Assembly (NCBI GenBank): GCA_001949185.1
Contig: BDGG01000002.1
Span: 8,088,772-8,152,771 of the forward strand
Direction: 5' to 3'
Source: Ramazzottius varieornatus
Taxonomy: Eukaryota > Tardigrada > Eutardigrada > Parachela > Ramazzottiidae
DNA: 64,000 bases
The translations under genes and the position numbers were made by a program. This document shows, piece after piece, positions 11,669 to 24,050 of this stretch. Under the pieces are notes generated by a model. That model was given only the letters and a program-made list of their open reading frames with translations. It did not search any database and had not been told where the DNA came from. Positions within the stretch are counted from its first letter, which is position 1. Each line of letters begins with the position of its first letter.

Positions 11669-12629
11669 TGAAGTGTTATATAAAAAACCTCTTTATGAAA
11701 GATATATCTCGAGTTATTTGATGAAGAGTATAATGTAATGATTTCGTGAAGATACATGTAACTTGCACCGTTGCCGGTACAACGATGCATTATTAGCGGT
11801 ATGAAATCGATCTGAGAGCGAGGAAGTCGATCTGAGAGGGGAGGAGGAGCACATCGTTCAATCAAGACCAAATAGATGTGAAGTGAAGACCTCTAGCTGG
11901 ACTTGGTTCAATATCAAGCTGCGCTCCACAAAAGCGAGTGATACCTTGGTACGGAGATCAGTCTGGCGGGCTTACCTGCGTTTGGTGACACTAGAATGAC
12001 GTATCAAAGAACGCGTTGAGGAAAAAACACATAATAGTGAGTATTCGTCCGGCGCCGACGATTCCGATACAATGACGATGTAGTAAACTACCTTCGAAGT
12101 AACAATGGAAGCATTCTCGGCGACCGACACTACTCGTTTTGAACCTCTGTACTTTATGATATGCTGTGTTATTTCTGTGCTACTGTATGAAAACCAGAAA
12201 AATTCAACGAGCGTCTCAATACGTTTAGCCAGTTCCCTTCCACCTTGTCTATCGGCCGTATAGTTAGAACTAAATAATATTAGTTCTGACCACTGGGAAG
12301 GCCGAGCAAAGGAGGCAAAAGATTATAGGCCACACATTTCTACTGCGTTACGTTGCACTTGCGAGTAAAAAATTTCTGTGACCCGGATCGAGTTACGCAT
12401 TTGTTTTCAGTACAGAGTTTGCGATATGTGGAAGCTCGAAGAATCTGATCGTCCATTAAAATCTCGACAGACTTAAAAGGGCCTCGCTTCGCTCGGCCTG
12501 AAAATAGCTGTGAGATAAGGGAAACCGGAAGGAAGTCCGTACTGTACCCTGGCGCTAACATTTTTTGCACGATTAATATGAAACGGACTCAAAAAGCTTA
12601 GGAAGCCTTTTCCAGTGCTGTTCGGTTCA

Positions 12630-12672
12630 GTATGCGTGTATACAAGTTGTATACATCATCCGGCCTTCTGGG
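12630..12672. repeat. Dispersed repeat copy 2
   Basis: Second copy of the repeat at 11628-11668, same orientation. A separate pair built on CCTCTGTACTTTATGATATG links ~12145 and ~14366. Confidence 0.6.
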
Positions 12673-14481
12673 TGTCAAAGTGAAATGAAAACCTTTCTTA
12701 TGGTAAAATATTTTGATCGTTTCGTGACTGCTGTATGTGATATGATGACTCTGTGGCAGCCTATAAAAGGGCATAATTATGGTAATAGAGACCTTGAACG
12801 TCGGAAGCCACTACTGGCACAAGCCACGGGGTAATCATTACCAAAACGGGGATGGTACGCTTTGCACCCACAAGCTGACTGAACAGACCTTTTGACATAA
12901 GACCTCATGCCTGGGTGGAAAAAGCAATTTCACAGTGAGATCAAACTAACTGTGAGACTAACTTCTGAGAGTCACGAAACGGTCTCGAGCGAAAACACTG
13001 CCTTTCAGGAGTATGGTGTGTGTAACATGTGTGAAGTGTGCTACCTGTGTGGGTAAAAGCTTAGTGGGGGAAAATTCATATCTTAAAAACGGGATGATTT
13101 GTCTGTTGGACTTCTCTCGAGAACCCTTTTACGTTTTCGCTCATTCGTAAAGGTGTTAGCTCTTCGGAAATTGATGTAGAAAAGGACTTTTAGGTATACT
13201 TGTGTGGACCCTGCGAAATTGTGGGGAACCTGGCACGCTACTTTGCTAGCTAATAGTGAACAGATAAATACGCACGGTTCCAGGGTGAAACCACACCTCG
13301 AAAACGCATTCTGCGCATGCGCACGTATTTTATTTGGCCGGGCAAAGCCAGTTGTGCGCACATGTGTACAAAGTTTTGTCAGATGGGCTGGCGCAGGTTA
13401 GAACTGACGTATATGCGGCTCCTGTGGATCAGAAATTTGTCATCTTTCTTAAAAGAGACCGAAGGGGTTTCCGATCTTTCGCTCATAATAGTCAGATCTT
13501 GTGACGGACACAGGTCACAGGATACCCACATTTTACCTGCTTAGATTGTCCGCTGTATGGCGGCGGCGAAGATCATTCTGAGACAATTTTAACCTGGCGT
13601 ACTTCAGGTACGGAGCGCCCTTTTGCAATCGTGTTGTGTTGTCAAGCTGTAGGTGGCGCTGTTGGAAGGAAGTCATCTGTGACGCAGGCTGTTGTGCTTC
13701 AGATGGTGAATTGTACCGGGCATAGATCCAAAGATAAGCCGGTAGAATTTGCTAGTTCTTGGCAAGCCTGGAGAGCCTTTTAGATTGCTTGGGGTAACGA
13801 TTTTTGTCGAATTTGTATTAAAGGTGCGCCGTTTATCCGACTAAAGTATGCGTAAAACGAGGCCTTTGTACTCTTCCTAGCTACTTGCGAGACTGTCAAA
13901 ACTGCACCCGGTTTTTTCGGGGACCAAAACGAAGCCGTGAAGAGCAAACTCTCTTGTAAAGAGCCTCGACATCAAAAGTCCATACGGTCCGAGTCGTATG
14001 GACCTTAAATTTAGAAACCAAAGCCAGAAGAAGTGAAACATCAGAAGTGAAACCTCCGTGGGCTTTATAGTCCTGCCTCGTGATGGAAGTACGGGTAATA
14101 CCGTAATGAAGTGTCTGAAGAAAATTTGGTGTTATTTGTCGGTTTGTTTCTGTAGAAAACATTTTAGCTGAATGAATGGGCAGAAAAAAAATTTTTGGAA
14201 GCACTGTAAAATACCGAACATTGTCCAGGCAACAAAGGCTGGACAATGCTACGTTTCTGATGAAGTGAGGTGTGGTGTAGTACATTGATCTCCTATTACC
14301 ATCCTAGCATGATGGAGATCCTGCTGAGAAACGTGTTCCATCAGATGAAACCTGTAGTACTTTAACCTCTGTATTTTATGATATGCCGTCTGTCGTCTTT
14401 GTACTATAACTCATCACAAAATTTGATCTTGGTACTTTACCTTATTACGTCAAACAGGACGAACTGGGGCGCTATCACAAA

Positions 14482-15470
14482 ATGAGTGGGAAGTACTGTT
14501 CGTATCCTGCCGGCCGGTGCGCCACTTCACGTGGACCGCAGATGCCGGCATACCGAATGAACGGCCTGCAAGAGTTGCCTCGTAGAGTGGGCGGCGATGG
14601 TTTCCCTGTTTATCGCACTGCCGGAGCCAAAGCCTATCAGCCCAAATATGTCCAGTTTAACGAGCCCAAGACTTGTGCGGGTATCAAAGCGAGTCCTTCG
14701 CCCATCCTACAACCCGTTAACAGTCGCCAATATGTCTCTGAAGGCACTTTGGCTCCTGCTTACTTTCCTCCCACGGCACTTCCGGTTGACGTCTCTTCCT
14801 ATCACCCGCCCGTACAACCCTACAAAGCACCCTCGCCACAGATGTAAGTTCGCTTTCACCTCGAGAAGCTGTTGTTGGACCTGAAGTATCAAGAGTAAAA
14901 CATGAATATGTGCTCTCCTTCTACAGTAACTTATCTGTGAACTGAATATTCATGATCTGGAGCTGCTTCATACTTTGACTCTTACTACGATTTTAAGAAA
15001 GATATCTATATTAATCATGCCTTTCTATAAATTAGGGAAGTGTGTGTCTTTCCAACGATTTGAATCAAGCCTTGTTTTACAGGAGCCGAAGTAACCTGCC
15101 GACCAAGCCGGTAGAGCCTCCGTATAACCGCATTTACGGAGTGCCACCTCCGCCACCACAAGTCTACCAACGACCCATTGTTGATCACGGCAACAAGCCT
15201 TGGTCTGTCCATCCGCCTGACCCTTCACTGATGCGTGAACGCCTGCAAAGATATCGGCACGACCACAAGATATCGGGCTATGGCGGCTTCTTCCCTGGTA
15301 AAGTTTATGACGGTTTATACAAGTGGGTGGGATATGTGGGGGATTGTTAATGATTTTGTCTGTGTTTAGGGACGCACGAAATGCTGGGGGGATCGGTGTA
15401 TCGACTAGTAACGGATTGGGAGGAAAAAGAACACAAGGGATTTTACAGAGATAATCGTTTCACCAAATAA
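14482..15470 (+). CDS. Putative ciliary/sperm microtubule-associated protein
   Basis: Three exons, 14482-14843, 15083-15297 and 15370-15470, join with matching phases into 225 residues ending FTK-stop. The introns (239 and 72 bp) have consensus GTAAGT and GTAAAG donors. The protein is Pro/Tyr-rich with no hydrophobic segment. Near the C-terminus it has HKISGYGGFFPGTHEM, resembling the ISGY-x-GF-xPG type of motif known in short sperm and axonemal microtubule inner proteins such as FAM166-type proteins. That family link is inference from one motif. The start is the first ATG in the open frame, context AAAATGAG. It is convergent with the kinase gene at 16696. Confidence 0.6.
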
Positions 15471-16695
15471 TGGGGTCAGAGTTTTGGTATTCTGTTGCTG
15501 TTCGTTTCAGTAGCTTGTCCGAATCCAACTACAAGACCGAAGAAATTGTGTAGAAATTTCTCTCAGGTTAATTATTCCACAGTAGGATCATGGCTCTTCT
15601 TCTGGACGTCTTGAGGCGATGCAGTCTTTGGAACGTGGGAACGATGGAAATCCATCGATAGTCGATCGTCCATCTTGACGTCCTGTCCCCTGAGCCCACT
15701 CGACCAACGACTCCTCTCCTCGACTGCTATAACTGGAATCAGAAAACGCTAGGCGAACACATCCAGAGAGATTTAGACAGAAGAGGTGTCGATGGATGAG
15801 ATAGACAATCTACCACACCGTAATCAGCTTAGTCCGAAGATCCAACGTTCGCTTCTCGTCTACAGTTCTACGTTATTTCGCTTCAAAGCAACCTCACCGC
15901 ATTCGATCCCGCTGCATTTTCGTCTCGTCTGCCCACAATTTTTGAAGGCTGGAGGCTCGTACTGCTGCTGATACCTAGAACGCAGCAAGATATTCGGGAA
16001 AGCAGCTCAGACAGAAACTCCAGAGAAACTCGATGGCTAAAAGAGTGAAAGTTGGACCGCATCCTGCGAATACGCAAACAGCGATGACGTCAATGGCGTC
16101 GTCCATCCGCAAGGAAATTTTCCTGTCGACGCCTGGCGTCATCAACTGCTCACGAAACTAGCCCAGCCTCGCCCCGCCCCCTAATCGCCGATGGACCGGA
16201 ATTCCAGAATCCAGACGGAAGTGATGCCTGCTTGTCCCTGAATCCGACAATACACTAACATCAGAATTCCGGTACCGGAAAAATTATGGACTTAATCGTT
16301 CTTGCATTGGTTTCTCCATGCCAATGTCATGAAAGATGCTAAGTGGTGAAAATAAACCAACGTGCCTGTCGAGATGCCCAACAACCCGCCCTAAGAAGAG
16401 CTTCTGGCCGGAAACAAGGAAATATAAGGAAAGAAACTAGCGCCATCCATCAAATGAAATGCGAACAGAATCTGATGTCAGATAGAGGAGAAGGAGAGAC
16501 GATCAACAACACGCGCAACTACTGTCCTTTTTTTTCTTTCTAGTGGGTTTGTCATAAGGTGTTGAAAGAGGATTGTAGGACGAGACTGGGGGAGCCCTGG
16601 CCGGTGGTTTATCCAGATCTTTGTCTGCAAGGAAATATTTACTAATGTTAATTTGTAGTGGAAACCGCATTGAAACATCCAGGTCGTAAAGCAGA
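15471..16695. other. Intergenic region between convergent genes
   Basis: I see no coding exon. The interval holds the 3' ends of the two converging genes and no obvious repeat. Confidence 0.5.
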
Positions 16696-19600
16696 TCAGA
16701 TCATACGAGTACCTTTAGTGACCGGCATGGGATCTATCGTCGGGTCTGTTGCACCCGGAAGTGAAGCTCGAGCTACCTCCACTTTACTCTTTCGAGCTGC
16801 GGCGGCGGTGGCGGTTCTTCTTCCCGCTTTTGGTTTAGGAACCGCCGGAGCTTTTTCCGGCTGAACGTTGGAGGAGTCCGTGGTTTGGCACACGGCGGCT
16901 TTTGGAGGACGAGGCGCCACCACAGCAACAGGAGTACCCACCAAGATTCGATGTGCATGTTCAGGTTTGGCTGTGTCGTCTTCCGCTGTTGTTCCGTCTG
17001 GAGGCTTGCCCAAGACACTCTCAGATTTCTTCGTTTTGGAGAAATCATAGCTTTTGCCAATCCAGTCAAACTGACCATCGTCTGTCCACTTGTTGGTGGC
17101 GAGGATGTGCGAGAAGAAGTTCCGTAGTCGCTCGTACTTGGGTTCTGCGTAGAACTGTATGGAACGAACGTACTTCATGTACTCTTGAATTTCCGTGGGA
17201 CATTCTTCGCACAGTTCTTCGATCGTCATGTTTTTCTTCTTCAAACCCACAGCTTTAACCTTCTTGGCCCGATCTTTGATTCCGGATCCCTGCCAGGGCA
17301 GGCGACCCCGAATAAAGTAAATGATAAGGTAGCCAATCGACTCCAGGTCATCACGATAAGACAACGACCGCGCTTCGTGAGAGCGGACACTCATGTACCT
17401 GGAAGATTTAGTTATTTGAAAACCAAGATTAAGTTTTTTTATTGTTTAGCCGGGTGAAGAAACTTTTTTCAAAAGTTCGCAAAGGCGAATACAACATACC
17501 GCATCGTACCGACTGGGTGGGTCTTCAGGTTCTCATCATAGCAGTATTTGCCAGTATCTTTGTCCTTGAACTGTTGTGCCAGACCAAAGTCGATCAGGAA
17601 GACGGTACTATCCTGGTGTTCTTCGGGTAATCCCACCAGAAAATTCTCCGGTTTGATATCGGAGTAAACGAAGCCTTTGCTATGGACGTACTCAATTCGT
17701 TCCAAAATTTGCAGTGCTACCAAGCAAACGGTCTTTAGTGACCATTGCCTGTCCATCGCCCGGAAGTAGTCTTCTAGAGAAGGGCCCAGCAAATCCATGA
17801 CTAATGCGTTGCTGTTTTTTGGACCCACACCAAAGTAGTAGCATTTTGGGAAGCCATTGTGATTGCCAAGTATTTGGTAGATTTTATATTCGTCTGCCAG
17901 AGACTCGTTGCCATCGTTCGTTCGTTCTAGCTTGATAGCATACTTCTTCCCGGTGGTTATATGCTTTCCTCTGCGAGCTTCCCCAAACCCACCCTTGCCC
18001 AGCACATCTTCCAGTATGAAGAAATTACCCACGGCTTTGCCATACAGTTCGTCCGCCAAGCGTGCTGCTTCAGACTCGGTCGGCTCCATGTTCTTCGCAG
18101 CCTCATTAGCCACTCCTCGAGAGTCATCCTGTGTGGTATCTCTTGGCTTTTTCTTCTTTTTCCTCTTCTTACCGGCTGCATTGTCGTCCTCAGCATTCAT
18201 CTGCCCCGAATCTTCATCTCTTTTCTTCTTCTTTTTCTTTTTACCCTTTTTCTGTGCGCTGTCGTGGTCGTCTTCTTCATCCTCATTGTTTTCCGCTGTT
18301 ACTAGTGGCGCCATATCAGCTTCGGGTTCATCCTTCTCGACGCGCTGCTCGACCGCCTCAACGGAAGGCAACGTCAGCGCTTCAGACTTGAGCAGGGACT
18401 TCTCGGGGGATTTGTCCTTCTTGATCTCCGAGCGCGATTTATGGCGTCTGGTCTTTTTGTCTTTCTTGTGTTTGTGGCTCTTATGGCCGGAAACCGTGGA
18501 GTCTTCTGCAGTTACTGCATTTGTTTCATCATGAGACTTCGTTTCTTCGTCAATTAGTTCTTCTGCCGAGCCGGAAGGTTGAGCAGTAGGCAACAGAAGG
18601 GCCTCGTCAGACGTCTCCGACGTGGACCTTTTCAATGTGGATGGATCGGACGGTGTAACTTTATTCTTCCGCGTCAGGCCCATCAGTAGAGCCGTCTGTG
18701 GGACCTTCCTATGGACAGTGGGTGGGCGTTTTTGAGTTGGCCCTAGTTCCGGCGGTGGCTCCGGTCGCTGAAAGACGGCTGCGTCCGATGGACTAAGAAT
18801 CAACGGAGGTCTTGGTGGTTTGAGTGGTTCGTGCTCAGTCTTTTCGGCACTTCCGGCCCGATGCAAGCCACCTTCACTCGTCCCGTCTTTGGTTTTCTTC
18901 CGATGTTTCTCCTTTTCATGCTTCTTTACCTTTCGCTCGGCTTGTTCTGTTTCCTCGGCCTCTTCGAAAGGGTTGTCGGGTGGGAATACTGCGGAGGATT
19001 TGGTCGGAAGTTCGGTCAGCTCGACAAGGACTGCGGTAGGGCCTGCCATCTGACCCGGACGAAACCTCTGACGATTGGTGGTCCGCGCTTTGTCTGTTAT
19101 CTCCTCTTCCTGTGGCTCCTCAATGACAGGTACATGCGACTTGAGAGGGATATGTTCGGCATTAACCACATTTTCATTTGGGGAATTGGATGCACGAGTT
19201 TTGGCCTTCGATTTCCGACGAGGCTTATCTACGCGGCGTCCGACTTCGTTGCTTTCTGCCTCGTCTTGCTCATTCGGAGTGGCTGTAGCTTTCTTCTCCT
19301 TGCCCGCTGTCAGATTAGCTACGTCAACCTTAACCAGTGGCAAAAGTATGGTTTCTGTGGTCGCCGCAGACGTGCCTGTAACACACATCCAGGGAACACC
19401 ATGTGAATATCTCACTGGTATTGGATCGTAACAGTGAGACTTTATTACGACGCCAGCAAACCATTCTTACTCTATTTTGTTCGAATATTTCTCTGAGTGC
19501 GTGTCGGGTGAAGACGGCGCACAGTATTTATGAGCGTAGACTGAAGCCACAACGTACCTGGTGGAGAATGACTTAGTATTCCGTTATCTACCACAGGCGA

Positions 19601-20080
19601 ACCACCAGTCGTTCCTCTTGCTTCTGCTTCGTCTTTCCTGTTCTTGGCTGTTTTTGGCCGGGCCTTCAAACTATGCCGTCGTCTAGCCTTTCCCACAGCG
19701 TTATCAGGTGTCGAAGATGGCAATATGTTCTCGTCTTCCGGCGCCGAATTAAGCATACGGTCGAGCGGTGCTTCCTCATCGCTCACACCGGTCTTGGCTT
19801 TGTCCTTCTTTCTTTTAACATGCTTGACGTGATGTGACTGCTGGTCCTTCGTACATCCCTCTACCGCTCCATTGCTACCGCGTTGCACAGTTTGGTCGTT
19901 TTTGACCACAGGGACTTCCTCAATACGCTGAGTAATGGACTGGGGTAATTTAGACGGATTGCCTTTATCGCTTGGGCGTGACTTGGAACGCCGAGAAGAA
20001 CGAGGACGTGAGGCTGATCCTACGGTTTCACGCTGTACTTTTGATGTCTCATCCGATTGATCCTCAACGGGATCTCGCAT
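16696..20080 (-). CDS. Casein kinase 1 gamma-like protein kinase with long N-terminal extension
   Basis: Exons 19558-20080, 17500-19375 and 16696-17398 join in phase to 1,033 residues. Residues ~1-620 are low-complexity: Lys/Arg clusters, Glu/Asp runs and many Ser/Thr. The kinase domain runs from ~621 to ~920: glycine loop GKGGFGEARRG, lysine in YAIKLE, catalytic loop VYSDIKPENFLVG, DFG as IDFGLAQ, and the CK1 signature GTMRYMSVRSHEARS then YRDDLESIGY. The exon 2/3 junction falls inside GTMR-Y. HSKGFVYSDIKPENF and DWIGK after the domain are CK1 gamma-like. The usual Arg of the HRD motif is Ser here (YSD), while catalytic Asp, Lys and Asn are present. CK1 gamma members usually lack such an extension. 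The C-tail is basic and Ala/Pro-rich. A basic extension suggests nuclear or nucleolar location, which is inference. Confidence 0.9.
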
Positions 20081-20782
20081 TCTTCACGACTGAGAACAAC
20101 ATTGCTCTGTAGCATAAACAACCTCTCGATGCCGATAAGTGATCATTCATTCGTGCGAAAATTTCTAAGAGTAAGAAATCATCCTCGCAGTTGATTACGG
20201 CGTGGATTTGAATGTTCTGGTTATGATCAAATCATCATTTGTTTACATCCATGTGATGATCTTCTTGTATATACAGAAGTTCAACCGTAACAAGCGTGTT
20301 CACACGGCAACAAGAGAAGTTGACTTCTCGACGGCAGGAAATGCCTCTTTGAAGCCATAGACTGGACAAGTGTAGCTACCACACGCTGGAAAGGATTGAA
20401 GAAGATTGAGTACGCACCTTATACCGTGTGGGCAGACTAGCGATTATAATTGTATGACTTTGACGGGCCAAACTCAGATTGCCAGGGTTTTTCTGGAGAA
20501 TAATCCAGCTCCGTGCAACCTATCGCACCATTCTAGTCGGCTCTTGAAGTGGCGTTTTCTTTATTGGTTGGCGATATTACGTGCATGTAAATTTTTCATT
20601 GCTAAAAAAGCTGTTAAGTAACAGAAAAAGGTTCGCATCAAGCGGAAGTGTCGACGACCAGCGTCTTTATCCAGAAATTTTCGGCAACAATTAACTATTT
20701 CTGAGGGTTGATCCAACTGCAGTACCAATCTAAACTAGGCGGCGGCTAACGAGGCAGTCATGCACTGAAGGAGATATTAACG
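20081..20782. other. Intergenic, promoter side of the kinase gene
   Basis: No coding exon is seen. A half-match to the intronic hairpin arm (TTGAAGTGGCG near 20547) followed by TATTGGTTGGCG may be a decayed copy. Confidence 0.35.
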
Positions 20783-22742
20783 TTAGCCTGAGGTCTGCTG
20801 GCCCGTAAAGACCGGATAGATGGGGTAAGGAATGTAGACCAGTGGCGCCACCACGGTGCCGGAAGTAGAAGTACCTATACATGCTCCGAAGCCACTACAC
20901 AGAGGTTTGTTGCCAGCCAGCGGAAATACGGGACCTGTGCCCGTCACCGTGACACCGCCCAAGAGCTGGAACAGAAAAGATGAAGTTAGACGTAGCAATA
21001 GAGAGTCGTTGAGAGGTAGGCAAGATTGAAAGAACAGGAACATCACTAAATCTTACTGTTCCTTGTTGATTGACGAAAACGAGTGTGTTCCCTATGAAGT
21101 AACCTGTGGCCTTGAGGCTGGGAACATACGAACAGGCAGTGGCGTTGACGAAGGGGGAAGAGCGTAGCAAGAGAGGCAGCTGGACTGTCACAGACGTCGT
21201 GCCGGTCAGGAGAACTATCTGAGCGTCGTTAGTAGTTGCGGCTGGATTGGTATTGGTTGGGCCTGTGAACGTTAATGGCAGGCTGCTAACTAAAGTTGCA
21301 GTGGTAAGGACAGGATTGGAAGTAGCATCTGTAAGGAACATGGTAGAATAAACAAGACTGCACTTTTATGCGGGTGAAACGTCAGCCACAAAGCATTGTC
21401 CGTTTCATTGGTCAAGTACATACCAATGTATGTGACGAGAAATCCACCGAAGCTGAAGGAACAAGCCAGATAAGGCACTCCGGGCACGCCAAAGTCTGTG
21501 ACGATTCGCGGTGCGCTTGTTGTACATGCAGGGGTACCACCGGAGTAGTCAACAATGACGAAGGTGTCGGCAAACTGTAAAGAGCAAAACTTCATGGCTG
21601 CTTCCTGGTGACACCGTGACTGCGTATCATTGTACTCACGGTAAAGAAGATGACAGTACCGTCTCCCAGGGTCTCCGCTTCAGCTACACCGGAAGTCAAA
21701 CAACCTCCCGTAAAGGCCATCAGGGAGAAGGGACCGGAGACAGGGGTGGCGCTAGTAAGGCCGCCGATGTTGAAGCCAAAGACCGCATCCTGATCGGTGA
21801 TAACATAGCATGTCCTGTTGGCCAGGCAGAAGAATGCGTTGATGGTTGAGCTATCTGTCAGGGTAGCCGTCGTCGCAGTAGTTGCCGACTGTAAACAGAA
21901 GTAAGGGCCCATATGAAAAGCGCGGATCGCCCAAGACCCAAGAGATAAGACTTACAAAGACACAACAGGTGGTTTCGAACAAGGCCGGAGCAATGTTGAG
22001 GCAGTCGAAAGTGGGCATCTTGGTGTAGCCTTCAGGGCAGCGACCCGAGGGGATGGGTCTGCGAGCATAGTAGTTTAAGTCGTAGGTTTCAATCAACGGT
22101 AGATCGGGATAGTTGCAGTAATTCAGCGAACTGCCTGCACAGCTGACAGGGGGATTGTTGGGTACAGTGAAGGAGAAAGCTGTGCAACAAAAAGGTTGAC
22201 ATGACAAGACTGGTAGGGATATGATCCAGGCGAGCGTGACGTCTGGAACGGTGTCAGCGTTGGGGCAAGCGCCGTACCCCCGCCTCAGGGTCTTGTGAAC
22301 AATCAGCTTGACTTCTTGATTTGTCGCCACAAGTTCCTCACGGAGTGGCACAGCTCTTGCCCCAACGCTTACACTGTACCAGGCGCCATGCTCCCCTAGA
22401 TATGGCTGCATGGTTGGAACGATTAACGCAAAAGACTACATTATGAACTCGAGCCAATGCTCAGACTTCGTTTGGCGCAAAATCTCAGGCCTTACTGAAA
22501 TTGGAGACTCCATTGATAGAGACGAGACCACCGAGACTAACACTGAGAGAAAAACCGGGACCATTGGTGGGAGCCTGGCGACCTTCTCGGTCTCCTGACG
22601 ATTTCTCTTCCACTGATTCGGGAGCTTCCACTGCGTGTTCCCTCAAGTAGGCAAAGAAAGATGTGGTATCCGAAGCGTAGACGGTCCTTACGGCTACACT
22701 GACCAGCAGCAGCAGGAGGGTATTCCTTAGGTGACCAGCCAT
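20783..22742 (-). CDS. Secreted cysteine-containing protein, family unknown
   Basis: Six exons, 22496-22742, 21956-22179, 21640-21888, 21424-21574, 21057-21328 and 20783-20965, join in phase to 441 residues. It opens with a clear signal peptide (MAGHLRNTLLLLLVSVAVRT...). A Gly/Ser segment follows, then a Cys-rich part (SCAGSSLNYCNYP, TTCCVF, CLANRTCYV, CTTSAPR, YLACSF) with Thr/Val-rich strands, and a Pro/Tyr-rich C-terminus (YIPYPIYPVF). There is no membrane segment after the leader, so secretion is likely. I do not recognise the family. Intron 1 (316 bp) contains a hairpin; the other four are 65-95 bp. It lies in the same orientation as the next secreted Cys-rich gene at 24-28.6 kb, but the two share no obvious sequence. 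Confidence 0.75.
22256..22369. repeat. Hairpin in intron 1 of the secreted gene
   Basis: Perfect 14-bp arms AGCGTTGGGGCAAG (22256-22269) and CTTGCCCCAACGCT (22356-22369) surround an 86-bp loop; weaker pairing continues on both sides. The sequence is unrelated to the CAAGTGGCGCA family. Confidence 0.7.
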
Positions 22743-24050
22743 CTCATGAGGTGGAGAACAGTAACGGGCTCTCCACACCGTTGGTAACACAGCCGCTGAT
22801 GCAAAAAAGACCAGTAAAGGTGTCACGCGGATAGCTGGTAGGAAAGATCAACCACTATCAGTGCCAAACGCTCAAATGAAGAAGCCAGCCGAAGACGGAA
22901 AGAGGTTGAGTGGTCATTCGGCAGAAAATGGCCGGCGGAGAACTCAGCCAACGTTTTCAGCGGCGACTAATTATGACAACCACTGCTGATACGGCCCATC
23001 TTTAACAGTAAGCGCTCATCATCCTCCATCCGCCATCTCATCATTCTTCAACTTCGCATGGAATGCCCGCAGCGAGGTTGGCGAATTAGATGGAGATGTC
23101 AAGCCTCGCTGCTTAATCTCGCTCATCTATCTCCTATTCTTTACTTCATAATGCTTCATATGGCGCTGTCGAGTCTGCAACTTGTACGGAAGGTTCATTC
23201 GCCGTTTATTGACTGCAATTTTCATGACGCCTAACTAACCTCATTCCTTTGACAATCATGATTACCCAATAGTTTCTCCATGATGTGCATTGGCGTAGCT
23301 GGTAGCGTAATTTATTTAGGTTGCATCTTGGTTCTGATCGTAACAGTTACTTCCTCAAAGGACGGCAAAAGTCTAGTTTCGCGCATGCTGCTGTGCATTC
23401 AGTTAGTTCCTGATGATAGTCACGGAAGTGTTCCCCTCGATCAACCGGTTCAACGGACCAGTAGGCTGTAATTTCGAAGGAGCTTAAAGTAAGCAGTACC
23501 ACGGATACAAAGGGCCCATCCATTCTTCCGGCAGAAGAGTAAATTATTTTGTTGTAAACAACCATCAAACCTCACTGCGTGTATGAGTTAGCACATCGAG
23601 CTAAATACAAGTTAAGTCATCGAGCAGCGGGTATAAAATGGAATACTCTGCCAGCGTTAGGACTTCGGGGTACCGACACAGGAAACAGCTATGTTCCTAC
23701 GGCGCGTGGCGATGGATAACAATCAAGCTATGAAAGAATATCTGACCAGCTTCTTAGTTGAATCTTATACTGTCTATCGTATTCGACCGCAAACTACAGT
23801 ACTTGTTCCAGGTTTCACTTCGTCATCTGCCAGAAATGTCGTCAAGCTCGTTTATATAGCCAAAACCTGGGTTTCGGAGGATGATACCAAGGAGAACCAG
23901 CTCCCATCCGCTCTACACAAGATGGAGTTGATACAATACATTTACACAGTATAAAGAGTCAAACAATAAAAAAGCACAATTTTATTAGGTGGAACGTGTG
24001 ACAGCGTCAACAGTCCTTGCCAGCAAGAACATTCATGTATTAACGAGCAT
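22743..24050. other. Intergenic stretch between two secreted-protein genes
   Basis: No exon with support is seen. At 23676-23693 there is an 18-base identity to the lacZ/M13 reverse-primer region (see findings). Confidence 0.45.

Larger units (their letters stand above)
9220..14481. other. Gene-poor intergenic region with short repeats
   Basis: There is no ORF with domain or splice support. It holds a hairpin at 10257-10304, an inverted repeat at 11129-11284, and repeat pairs 11628/12630 and 12145/14366. Small perfect hairpins occur near 13979 (GTCCATACG...CGTATGGAC) and 14220 (CATTGTCCAG...CTGGACAATG). Confidence 0.5.

Noticed and set aside
14510-14535. GTGCGCCACTTC resembling a hairpin arm in exon 1 of the microtubule candidate
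   Set aside because: No partner arm and it lies in coding sequence; chance match.
17908-18534. 208-codon plus-strand ORF rich in Ser/Phe
   Set aside because: It is the antisense shadow of the Lys/Glu/Ser-rich exon of the kinase gene.
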